Positions 50,901 to 64,000 of a stretch of DNA of 64,000 bases are shown here, one piece after another. A program made the translations under genes and the position numbers. This DNA comes from Pterobdella sp. o SKG-2022 (taxonomy: Eukaryota; Annelida; Clitellata; Hirudinida; Piscicolidae). The stretch's first letter is position 1; every line of letters begins with the position of its first letter. The stretch lies in NCBI GenBank assembly GCA_964035795.1, contig OZ038322.1, positions 11,424,038-11,488,037 of the forward strand, in the 5' to 3' direction. The notes under the pieces are model-generated. The model saw only the letters and a program-made list of their open reading frames with translations, did no database searches and had not been told where the DNA came from.

Positions 50901-53900
50901 TTCCAGAAGTTCAAAGTTGAAGAACTTTTTCTGAATTTATCGAAAGCAAAGCTGTAATTTTGATAAATTTTATGCGTGAAATATTTTTGACAAGTGAATA
51001 GATAGAAAATAATTGTTTTCAACGTATTTCATATTCTTTCAAAGTATTTTTTATTCTGAATGCGTTGCATCCAATAGTATTTAATTGTTTTAGGCTTTTT
51101 CAATTCATTTTTGGTTTTCAAATTCTTAAATGAGCAAAAGTACAAAGAAAAAAATTGCCTGGTTCCACTGATCACCGACTCACGTGAGATGAAACACGTT
51201 TGATCAGAGTATACGTCTCATACCTTTTTTCCTATGACACATACTTCGAAAAACGTCTTTTTTCTAGCATTTGAACAAGGTGTTCTCACCAAACAAAGTA
51301 TCGAAAACTGTAGCATCGATGAAGTGCTGGTTGTCCATAACGTTGAAAAAGACAACGATGAAACTTTTTCAAAGGTAATCCAATGAGGTTTGAGTGAAAT
51401 TTGCGAGCATCATGCTTGTGAGATGAATCTTTGCATCGTATTGAATCAGCCTACGGCAGATATTTTGGCTTTTTTTTTAACTTCAGTTTTGATGTATAAA
51501 AAACCTTTGAGTAGTTTTTTAAGACAATATGTAATGTCTTTATCATCTGAATTTTCGGTGTCACTGTCAATTTCATAGACCATTTTTCCAAAAGATGTAA
51601 AATTTTGAAATATTTTGCGCCCCACATTGTATAACCAAAAATTTGCTGACCCTTTTTAATACTTACTGAACATTTTTACTGTTTATTGTACAAATAACTT
51701 TTTAAAAATTTTTGAAATTATCAATATAACTAAAATTATATTTAAAATTAGATTTCATTTTTTTATTTGCAATTAGACTTTAAAAACATCAATTGAGGAT
51801 TCATACATTTATTTAAAATAAAAGCTATAATTTTCTAAGTATAGCCTTATCATAAAACGTTAGCATCTTTTATTTTTTTATTTGATTTATTTATATTTCA
51901 AAAAAAATTTTTTTCTATTTTAAACAAATTTGACTAAATAAAATCAGTTTTTAAATGAAATCATTTTGACCGAATTTTCGATTCACTCATGAGTTGTACA
52001 AACAAAAGTGAAATACATTGTGAGTTTTTAAGTAATAAAACAAAATTTTAAAAAATAAAATGGGTTGAGTGAAATATGAACAAAAAATTGAAAACAAAAC
52101 ACGTGATAACTGTGAAATTTGATTCTCATCAGTTTAACTTAAAATTGAACTGAAATTTCCAATAAAATATATCATTTCAAAACAAATATTAAATTGGCGA
52201 ATAAGAAAATCAAACTTTTGAGGTTTTTATAATAAGGAGTTTTGAACAATGGTTGCTTGAAACTTTCATGAGTAAATAAGATGCTGATATTATTAATTAA
52301 TTAATTAATTTATTTATTTATTTATTTACTTACTTATTTTTTTTATTAAAAAAAATCATTTATTTATTTATTCATTCATTTGTTTATTTATTTGTTTATT
52401 TATTTGTTTATTTATTTGTTTATTTATTCATTTATTCATTTGTTTTTTTTGCTGCAATTCTTTTGTTGGGTTACAATTTTTCAATGAGCCGTATTTCCCT
52501 GATTCCCATAGAGAATGGATTAATCATTAAATAAAAAATTATGTAGCCGTTTGATTTTATTTTATTGATAAAAAACAAGAACAAATTCACATATAGAACT
52601 TCGTTCTTGTTTTTTATCAATAAAATCAAATCAAATTGCAGTATTATTTTTCTATTTAATGATTAATTCATTGAAGTTTTGTATAAACTTCAAGTTAACA
52701 GTAAAACATAAAAAGCCTTTATGAAGCTAAAACTATTAAAAATAAAAAATATAACAATATTATTAATATTAATCACCACTGACAATGATATAATAAGAAA
52801 CTAATTAGCTAAGAAATAGTTCAAAAAGCATTTGTATGCCTTATAAATTGAGAAGAATTTTTGGAGAAATAAATTAAATTAGTTTTAATCTGCTAATGTC
52901 ATTGGTAATGCATTGGAAAAGTCAGAACTTTGGTGTGTTTTCATTCAAAGTTAAAAATATATTTATAGATTGCTAATATTTAATTTCAATAAAAGAGATA
53001 GGCTAGCTTCAAGTGAAAAAAATATACGAAGTCAATGCTCGAAATCAGCAGGTCATTTTTAAGTTTATAGAAAGCGCTGTTAATGCCTTTTCATCAATAT
53101 ATATCAATCCATATAGTCAATCATTTTATTCATCTATCAATAATGACTTTGAATTCATTATTCTATCTTCAATATAATTTAGAATTATTTATTCTTAAAA
53201 TAAATACTTCTTTACTTGGTCAACAGATTTTCAGCCTTCAGTCTTATGCGGTTGTTTTATGGCGTCATAAAAGGATTTTATGGAAGGAAAGATAATGTGA
53301 AAGTATATAACTTGAATTAATAAGTCATTTTCAATTCAAGAATATCAGTTTTAAAAGTTTTATTGTTTCAAAAATGTTGAATAATTTTTTAAATTTTCGG
53401 TTGGCTTCGTTATTATCATTATTTATTTCAATAAAAGGTCATATCAGAAAGATGGCTGAATAGGAGCCAAAAATTTATATTGAACTTAAATCATCTTATA
53501 ACTACTGCTAGTCATATTCAAATGAATAAAAATAGTTCAACACAAATATTACTGACCTTCTTGGCAGCTAGGACCGACATATGAAGTGACATCACAATTG
53601 CACGAGTAAACCTCCCATTCTTGCTGGCATTGACCACCGTTCATGCACCTCAAATCCTCGCAACCTTCCACCGGTTCTACAATACAATAACGGATATCAT
53701 TATAAGAGTATATAACGGTGCTGTGTGTGCTTAATCCATTTAATGGTAGTTTCAATTTTTATAGTTAATTTTACAAAGTTTATTTACTTTTTATTAGTTT
53801 CTAGAAGTATTGTCATGATATATTGCCAATAAATTCATATATGAAGTGAAGCAATGTTGCAGAAAAAAATTTATTTTAAATTTAAACATCATCTTATTTG

Positions 53901-55375
53901 GAACACATTTTTGTTTATCTTTTTCAAAGTGCTCGGTCGACCGAAATAATTGAGCATGGGCAAGACAAGCGACTTTCTTGAATCGCTTTTGGTTTTCATG
54001 AAATTCTTTATCTTTTGAAGTGGAAATGAGGGAGGAAATAGAAAACAAAAATAAAATTGCATGAAAATAATTTATTTTTTGATATTATAATAAGTGTGTT
54101 TTGATGTGTTGTTGATAATTTACAGATCTTTAATATTACATCATTATTTTTAACTTTTTTTGAAGAGTTCAACTCAAAGTTTTGCATGAAGTCATAAATA
54201 AAGTAAAGAATTTGGTGCATAAAAACAAAATATATAATTTTTTAAATATATATTCATATATTAGTTTCTCAAAAAACTATTGAAAAAAAGATACATACGA
54301 TGTCTTTAAAAGATTACATTAATTTCCTACATCTACCCATATATTTTTGATATGTTTTTTTCTTAAGAACTGAAATTATTTTGATTGCGAATTTTGTGGT
54401 GAGCAGATGAATTTTAAAAATTTTGGTGGGAATTTTCACTATTGTTTTTTTCATTGCTAGTCAGTTGAGATAAAACTCAGCCTATCAAAAATTTCTGTTT
54501 TCAGTTTTATTCAAGAATTTTAATTAATAATTCAAAAAAAATTCAAAAAAAAATTTTTTAGAAAATTATTTGTATCAATTGTAAAATTTTAGTCTCATAT
54601 TAGATAGGTGTGTTTCTCCATCTCATATTCATAGTTTCAAACTACACCTTCATTATTGTAAAAACTTGAGTTTGCACTCTACGATACACATTCTCCTTGA
54701 ATAACATATAATTTATTAAATAACTTTGATAAGTTATTGATAGATAAATCTGTTATATTTAAAAAAAATGATTCAATACAATCAACGCATTTTTTGCCAA
54801 TAGAACATCTTTCCCAAGATTTAACTGAACTCTCCTCGTGCGACGAAAAATGGTCTCTGACAACTAAAAAGGTTTCAAACAAATTCATGTTTATAAAATC
54901 AGAAATTCTATAAATTTAATCGAGAATTATTTTTTCTAATGACAATTATTTTGATCAGAATTATAAAATCACAAGTTTAACTCTTCACCGTTGTCACCAA
55001 AAACTATTTGCAGAAACTTAGCGACAGTTTACTATTTGTAATTGTTGAGTTTTCAATAAATCGTTTTCGATTTTCATAAACTTCTTTTAAACAATTATTT
55101 TTATTTGAAACTTTTGATAAAACACCTTCATGTTGTAGGTTAGAACTTTTATTTTCAAGAGGATTCTTCAAAGTATAGAAGTTCTTTCTTTCAACGGGAA
55201 GCACTGAAGGGAGGAAGGTAATGGACAAGGCAGCATTTTGGAATGAGTTATTTGTTTTATGTGGTTCTTTTATTGTTGCAGTTTCATTTGTTGTTGTGTT
55301 CAACTTTATTGAAAAGGTTGTACTTTTGATTGAAAGTAAAACTTGAAGAAGGCTAAGATATTCAAGGAGCAACAT
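47911..55375 (-). CDS. NRXN: Neurexin-like gene C (inverted third paralog)
   Basis: Minus strand. Secure exons: 53676-53557 (EGF3-like), 49939-49659, 49573-49502, 49438-49267, 49170-49072, 48920-48821 (LG6), 48420-48275 (stalk end and TM helix, ILPLFIVSLFLMTFYFLHW), 48169-47911 (cytoplasmic tail ending RYFYV). The stalk exon 48674-48590 is probable. These sum to 444 whole codons. EGF3 and LG6 exons 2-4 have exactly the lengths seen in A and B. At the 5' end, 55375-55033 starts MLLLEYLSLLQVLLSIKST, a good signal peptide, followed by a Ser/Thr/Asn-rich segment. It can splice in phase to 54863-54688, whose end (LSKLFNKLYVIQGEC) resembles the LG5 exon end of A. The joins from there to EGF3 are unresolved, and most of LG5 appears lost. 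The ectodomain would be shorter than those of A and B. The stalk lacks the paired-Cys loop seen there. Confidence 0.75.
51268..51374 (+). other. Orphan exon-like open segment in the large intron of gene C
   Basis: This 107-bp segment is bounded by TTTTTCTAG and GGTAATC, good acceptor and donor forms. It is open in one frame, reading FEQGVLTKQSIENCSIDEVL and then VVHNVEKDNDETFSK, with codon-like composition. It is on the strand opposite to gene C. I do not recognise the protein and see no partner exon. It could be a transposon fragment, a nested gene or chance. Confidence 0.3.
52288..52445. repeat. TTTA/TTTG tetranucleotide microsatellite
   Basis: Imperfect tetranucleotide repeats (TTAA, TTTA, TTTG, TTCA) run for about 155 bp in the 3.6-kb intron of gene C. 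Low complexity only. Confidence 0.85.
52511..52678. repeat. Long fold-back repeat with about 70-nt arms
   Basis: GATTAATCATTAAATA on the left reappears as its complement near 52660-52675. TTGATAAAAAACAAGAAC (52565-52582) faces GTTCTTGTTTTTTATCAA (52603-52620). The arms are about 70 nt with a few indels, and the loop is about 20 nt. It lies directly after the tetranucleotide microsatellite. No coding capacity. Confidence 0.8.
53858..53999 (-). other. Diverged LG5-end-like segment of neurexin gene C
   Basis: The minus strand reads RFKKVACLAHAQLF and then a charged run to DKQKC. It lines up with KGYKGCVADIEV and the final Cys of LG5 in genes A and B, at the expected place between the LG5-like exon and EGF3. 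No donor gives the phase needed for the EGF exon without making a stop codon. It is either a relic or spliced in a way I cannot see. Confidence 0.35.
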
Positions 55376-57182
55376 ACATAATCTGAAGGGGAATTTAATA
55401 AATCAAAATAGACTGGTATCAATGTTTTTGTTTTTATTTGTTTTTCTAACAAATTTTTAGTTTTAATAATGAATAATTTTTCTCAATCTGTAGTTATAAG
55501 ATTTTTACAACTTTCCAATTTCACAATGTAACATTTTTTCAAACCTTTATTCAAAATTTCTCAACAATTCAAGCGAAATTTTAATTGGCATATATAGTAT
55601 TTTAATGCGTTCATTCTATATGCTTATCTGGATGAGTTTTGTTTTTCGATTTATATACTCGTCTCCTTATTGTCGCAATCATACATTTAGAAGTATCTGA
55701 AACATTATGCTCTAGAAAATAATTCCAAAAATGTTTCGCATAACAAGATAAAGTGTTTCAAGATTGTGAAACCTTAATTTTCAAAGACTTTCAAATATTT
55801 TTTCGATTATTTTATATATTAACTTCGCAAAAATTGAAAATTTATATATATATTTAAGAAAGTCGAAGTTAGTGATGTTCATGAAATGAAAACCCTCGCA
55901 AGCTGATTTCAGAGACTAGAAAGTTATTGACAAGTCTAATCATAGGTGACAAAAAAATTATTAAATCAAATGCAAGGCACAAATCATTGTTTTCCAAAAA
56001 AACAAAGCTTTTAATAAATGCATCTTGAAAACTCCTCATGCTGGTTCATATAACCAAAATTTTAAACAAAAAAACGTAAATTCTTTTTCAAAAATGAAGT
56101 CAAAATTTCTGGAAATATTAATATAGATAGATCATAGTTATGAGTAATGTCTATAGTCAAATCTGATTATTCATTCTGATCAATACTTATTTCAGTTTTA
56201 TTTCAGAGTTTATAGTTTATTTAATTATTCTATATTTTTTATTGTATATTCAATTATTTTAATTGCTCAGCTTCAAATAAAAAATGATTTAAATGCATCA
56301 TTTAAAGATCGCCGTTTTTGGATCACTAAAAAAGCCGTCAAAACATGATGGAAGTTGCTTTTTTATCATTTCTTTTAACCTCAACATTGCTTCATCGCCT
56401 ATAAATACTAGGTTTCAATATTTTCTCCATTCAGAGAGACCTTGTATTTCTAGCAATTAATTTTTTCAGTCTATTACGTCAAATTCGGAGGTTTTTTTAT
56501 CAATTTATTTAAGCAAAAGTACCACTAATTTTGGATAAGCTTAACCTTATTATAAAACGCTAGAAAAAAGATTTCAATATTTAGCTTCAATAGTTTCTAA
56601 AACCTTCATATTGAAACACGTCATTCCCAAACTAACCTCTTCAGTGGCTGACTTTGAGCCTGAACTAATCAACAAATTTATAAAGATCAATATGACACTA
56701 ATTTTGACTTTATTGATCACCAATCTAACCAAACTAAAAGTCATTTATTTAAATTTTCAAGATCATTTTTCAAAACTATGGTTAGATTTATTTCTTATCA
56801 ACACGCTTATTAAGCATTGGCATCTATCAGTGATTTGCATAGTTGAGAGGCAGTCATAATCAATTTTCAAAAATAAATTCAAGTTTTTAATATTGAATTT
56901 CAAAATGCTCATGAATAAAATTTATACTCACAAATCTGGTTAGAAATATTTCATCAAAATCATATTTTACTTTCTTTCGCCATTTGTTGTTACAGTTTTC
57001 GGTAAGAGCTAGATAACTGTTTTTGTTTGCTCATCTGTAAATCAAATCAAGTTTTTAAGCTACTTCAAAAACAAACTTCAATAGGTAATTTTTTTCAATC
57101 AATAATGGTTCAATAAGTTGAACCACTTAAATACTATGAATTTCTTCGGCTGAATCTATTTTTGTACTGCACTTTCTTATAA
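55376..57182. other. Spacer between neurexin C and SLC5 gene
   Basis: This should hold the promoter of gene C on its left side and the first exon and promoter of the SLC5 gene on its right side. An 82-codon plus-strand frame (56611-56859) has no recognised similarity. I see no repeat or RNA gene. Confidence 0.4.
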
Positions 57183-61240
<4,058 letters not shown>

Positions 61241-61858
61241 TGTTTTTCATAAACACTCGTAGTTTTCTTCTTTATGGCATAATCATTTATACCGTTCAAA
61301 AACGTTATGTTTCATTTAGGATATTATAGTCAAACTTTTTTAACCATTTACTATTATATAAAAAATATTTTTTTAAATGTTTAGTAACAACACTTTAAAA
61401 TATATTGAATTCAAATGCACTTGGCTAACAAAATATTTGAAAGTATACACTTTGAAAATTAGAAAATTTAATTTTTTCTCTCAATAATTGTGTAGCAAAC
61501 AATTATGGAAAAATTGAAAAACTATAAAGAATATGTTGCTAATTAATCAATATGATTAAAACACGATCCTTCAAGCAATATGACGGAATAAAAATACAAT
61601 GGGTTTCAAGCATATAAATCTAAAAAGATTTTATTGACTTCGGGTTTTTAGAAAATAAATGCACAGTAAATCAAGAAAATTCTCTAATTGAATAAACTTT
61701 TAAACAATTTTGTTGATTTTTATTATATAATCAATAGATGGTAGCAAATTTTTTCGCTTTAAACAATTTTATAGTTAAGGCAGTTTCTAGCTTCAAATAA
61801 AAAAAGTATAACAAAAAAAACATCAAGTATAATAGCCTGAATCAAATTGTGAGATCAA

Positions 61859-62008
61859 AAAACACAAAGTATTTGTTCAAAAACAGACACGAAGTTTTTC
61901 GTAAGACTAGCTTACATTATCAAGTGATAATATTAATTTATCACTGGAGAATGTAAGCTAGTCTTACGAAAAACTTCGTGTTTTTTAAAATAAATACCTT
62001 GTGTTTGT
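61859..62008. repeat. Fold-back repeat with about 70-nt arms
   Basis: ACACGAAGTTTTTCGTAAGA and the following CTAGCTTACATT (61887-61918) are matched perfectly by their reverse complement at 61951-61982. Weaker pairing extends outward (CACAAAGTATTT / AAATACCTTGTG) and inward (AGTGATAA / TTATCACT). The loop is only about 6 nt. It has the look of a recent hairpin insertion or template-switch inversion. Confidence 0.9.
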
Positions 62009-63517
62009 TAAACTCACAAAATAACGAAAAAAAAAAGAATTACTTTTCAACTTGATTTTATTCTCTAGATCTCCACTTAATTTGATGAAACTACAAGTCT
62101 GTCTAATGAGATATATAGAGATATAAAAGAAAATAAGTAATGTGATCTTTGAGAATATGGGTTTTTACAAAAGGCTTTGTAATATTTTGTTTAATAAATA
62201 CTTTGTCTTTGTTTTTCACCTAAAGTAGGTGGACCACCCATTGTGCCACCCCAGCTTCAAAAAACAAGGCTGAATTTAAAGAAAAAAAGGAATTTACAAC
62301 CACCGAAAAATTTTCTTCACAATCCTTTTTTGCACCTGTTTTTGGTGGATAATTGAAAAAAAAGTGTCAACTCAAATTGGTGCTTTCGAGTGTGCAATTG
62401 ATAGCTTTCGCAAGGCGATACTACATTTAAAAATTGATAGATAAGACATCAAATGTATATAAAACAATAAAAACAAACAAGTAAAATAAGAAAAGCATAA
62501 GAGCATAACTATGATACTGAAGTATTGTTGAAGAATAAAATAAGCTTCCCATTATTGATATCAAATACGCCATTTTGAGCAAACAAACTCTCCCATAAAT
62601 TTTTTTAAAGAGAAAAGTAAAACATATTAATATTAAACTCGGAATAATTACATTCATTTTAGTGAAATGTAATTTTTCATAGTATGAAATATGAAAAAAC
62701 TATTTTATTACTAAAACTGAATAAAATTAAATAGAAAATGAGAAATTAGTATTTTATGAAACAAAAGTCTGTTGTTTGAAATTAAGACAATCTTTCTAAT
62801 TAATGAAATAAAAAATATAAAAATTAGATATATACAGATAACAAGTGAGGTGCATGAATCTCATCATGCCGAATCACGAAACATATTTTTCAACTTTGAA
62901 AATTTTCATACGATAACCAAGCATTGGTAATGTAACTATTATTTCCGAAAGTTTATTTTATGTAAGAAATCAAGTTTTTTTTTCACTCAAGTCATTTCTT
63001 ATAGCAAATATCGAGGGTTTTGAATCGGTCAACAATAGTAGTGTCTTGGTTGATAAAAATCCACGCATGAAAACTAATGTCATTGCATCATTGTTTTGCA
63101 TCACTTTACATATATATCAGTTTCACAAGACGAGCTTAGAAGGAAGATATAAAAGATGGGTTATTAAATCAAAGATTTAATAAATTAAATTATGCCAACC
63201 TTAATTCTAAATTGTGACGAGTATGCAATCGAAACTTATACACCCGGCAGTTTCCGTTTATGATTCATAATACAAAAAACAAGATAAAGGAACATATTTT
63301 CTTGGCTTCAAATTTAGACTTAGTTATGTTTTCTTTTTGATTGTTGAACTAATTTATTTCTCTGTGCAAGATTTCAAACCTCAGTATTGATTGCTGCAAA
63401 CATTGTCATGAATGTTCTCGATAAAAATGATTTATTGTATTTTTGGTTCACGTTATCCGAATATTAAAAAAATATTATTTCATGAGGAATAAGAATAGAT
63501 GAATGCACTTTTAAAAT

Positions 63518-63523
63518 CTTTAT
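63518..63523 (-). terminator. Possible poly(A) signal of the right-edge gene
   Basis: AATAAA on the minus strand about 210 bp past the TAA of the exon at 63794-63733. Confidence 0.3.
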
Positions 63524-63546
63524 TGCACTAATTATAGGTACAATAC

Positions 63547-63610
63547 AATTGTTGAGTAGAAAAAAGAATTGTTGAGTGGAAAAAAGAATTGTTGAGTGGA
63601 AAAAAGAAAT
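63547..63610. repeat. Three copies of a 20-bp tandem repeat
   Basis: The unit GTTGAGTGGAAAAAAGAATT occurs three times head to tail (63551-63610), with one substitution in the first copy and one near the end of the third. It lies in the presumed 3' UTR of the minus-strand gene. Confidence 0.9.
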
Positions 63611-63732
63611 GTAATGGTCCTATAGATTACTTTCGAACAACAATAATATCACTGATCAAACGCGATGCTTTCACTATTTATTTCAATGTTAATGCTTTGT
63701 GAAAATTTTACTATTTCAAATTAGCTGCTCAA

Positions 63733-64000
63733 TTAATCCATTGAAGGAACGAAAGATTTTGAAGGGCTCTTTCTAGTCCCACTTTTTTTCTTTTCTGTAA
63801 ATTTAAATAAAAGATTTTCCGAAAATCGTTAAATAAAATTTCACAAAAAAATTATTTGAGAGTAGGTTTTTGATAATGGCAAGATTCAGCTGTTTATAGA
63901 AACAATGGTTTTACTTGGAGATTGTAATGAGATCTCGCTTTTACTATGTTCTCTTGTTGATTCGTCGCTTACACTCTCTTCTTTCTCAATTTTCTTTTTT
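63733..64000 (-). CDS. Last two exons of an unidentified gene entering from the right edge
   Basis: Exon 64000-63916 reads a Lys/Glu/Ser-rich frame (ESVSDESTREHSKSEISLQS) up to a GTAAAA donor, leaving one base. Exon 63794-63733 follows a TTACAG acceptor, supplies the two missing bases and reads KKKSGTRKSPSKSFVPSMD to a TAA. The matching phases and consensus sites support a real gene. The tail is hydrophilic and basic/serine-rich, as in many disordered C-termini; I cannot name the family from it. Confidence 0.45.

Larger units (their letters stand above)
61241..63546. other. Intergenic, no confident gene
   Basis: AT-rich spacer after the SLC5 gene. It contains the fold-back at 61859-62008 and a hydrophobic minus-strand frame (62427-62657) that I consider chance. 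Nothing else is recognisable. Confidence 0.5.

Noticed and set aside
62427..62657. 76-codon hydrophobic minus-strand frame
   Set aside because: It has an ATG and stop, but the AT-rich DNA gives Ile/Leu/Phe-rich frames by chance; no family motif or splice context.

Overview
The window is AT-rich metazoan nuclear DNA. Genes are split into many short exons with GT-AG introns of about 60 bp to several kb. There are AATAAA-type polyadenylation signals, non-LTR retrotransposon remains, A/T microsatellites and fold-back repeats. The protein families (neurexin, BTBD7, Sec24, SLC5) fit an invertebrate animal with neurons. I cannot place the phylum.

Layout. (1) 214-11627 (+): neurexin-like gene A, cut by the left edge, with a dead LINE in antisense in its second visible intron (about 1812-6200). 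(2) 11.9-18.7 kb: mostly non-coding, with a second LINE remnant, a tRNA-like relic and a fold-back. (3) 18.7-29.85 kb (+): neurexin-like gene B, a tandem paralog of A. (4) 32075-39594 (-): BTBD7 ortholog, about 952 aa in 10 exons. (5) 40197-47074 (+): Sec24C/D-class COPII coat subunit, 1052 aa in 20 exons, head-to-head with BTBD7 across a 602-bp shared promoter holding an NRF1-like site. (6) 47911-55375 (-): neurexin-like gene C, an inverted third paralog. (7) 57183-61240 (+): SLC5-family sodium/solute symporter with an in-frame TAG at a conserved Trp and a lost splice donor. (8) 63733-64000 (-): the last two exons of an unidentified gene entering from the right edge.

The most notable feature is the neurexin cluster. 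A, B and C each encode the membrane-proximal part of an alpha-neurexin: LG5 (or part of it), the EGF3-type repeat, LG6, a stalk, one transmembrane helix, and a cytoplasmic tail ending in a neurexin-type PDZ ligand (EWYV, EWYV, YFYV). Exon boundaries and phases agree in all three from EGF3 to the stop, and the spliced frames close exactly. The EGF and central LG6 exons are almost identical. An N-terminal LG6 segment, the stalks, the cytoplasmic tails and the serine/threonine-rich N-terminal exons have diverged strongly. A 96-97 bp intron is nearly identical between B and the distant, inverted C, which suggests gene conversion. BTBD7 and Sec24 are housekeeping genes between the neurexin copies and have no evident functional link to them.

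All exon models were built by hand from reading frame, splice consensus and remembered family signatures. No search or alignment was run.
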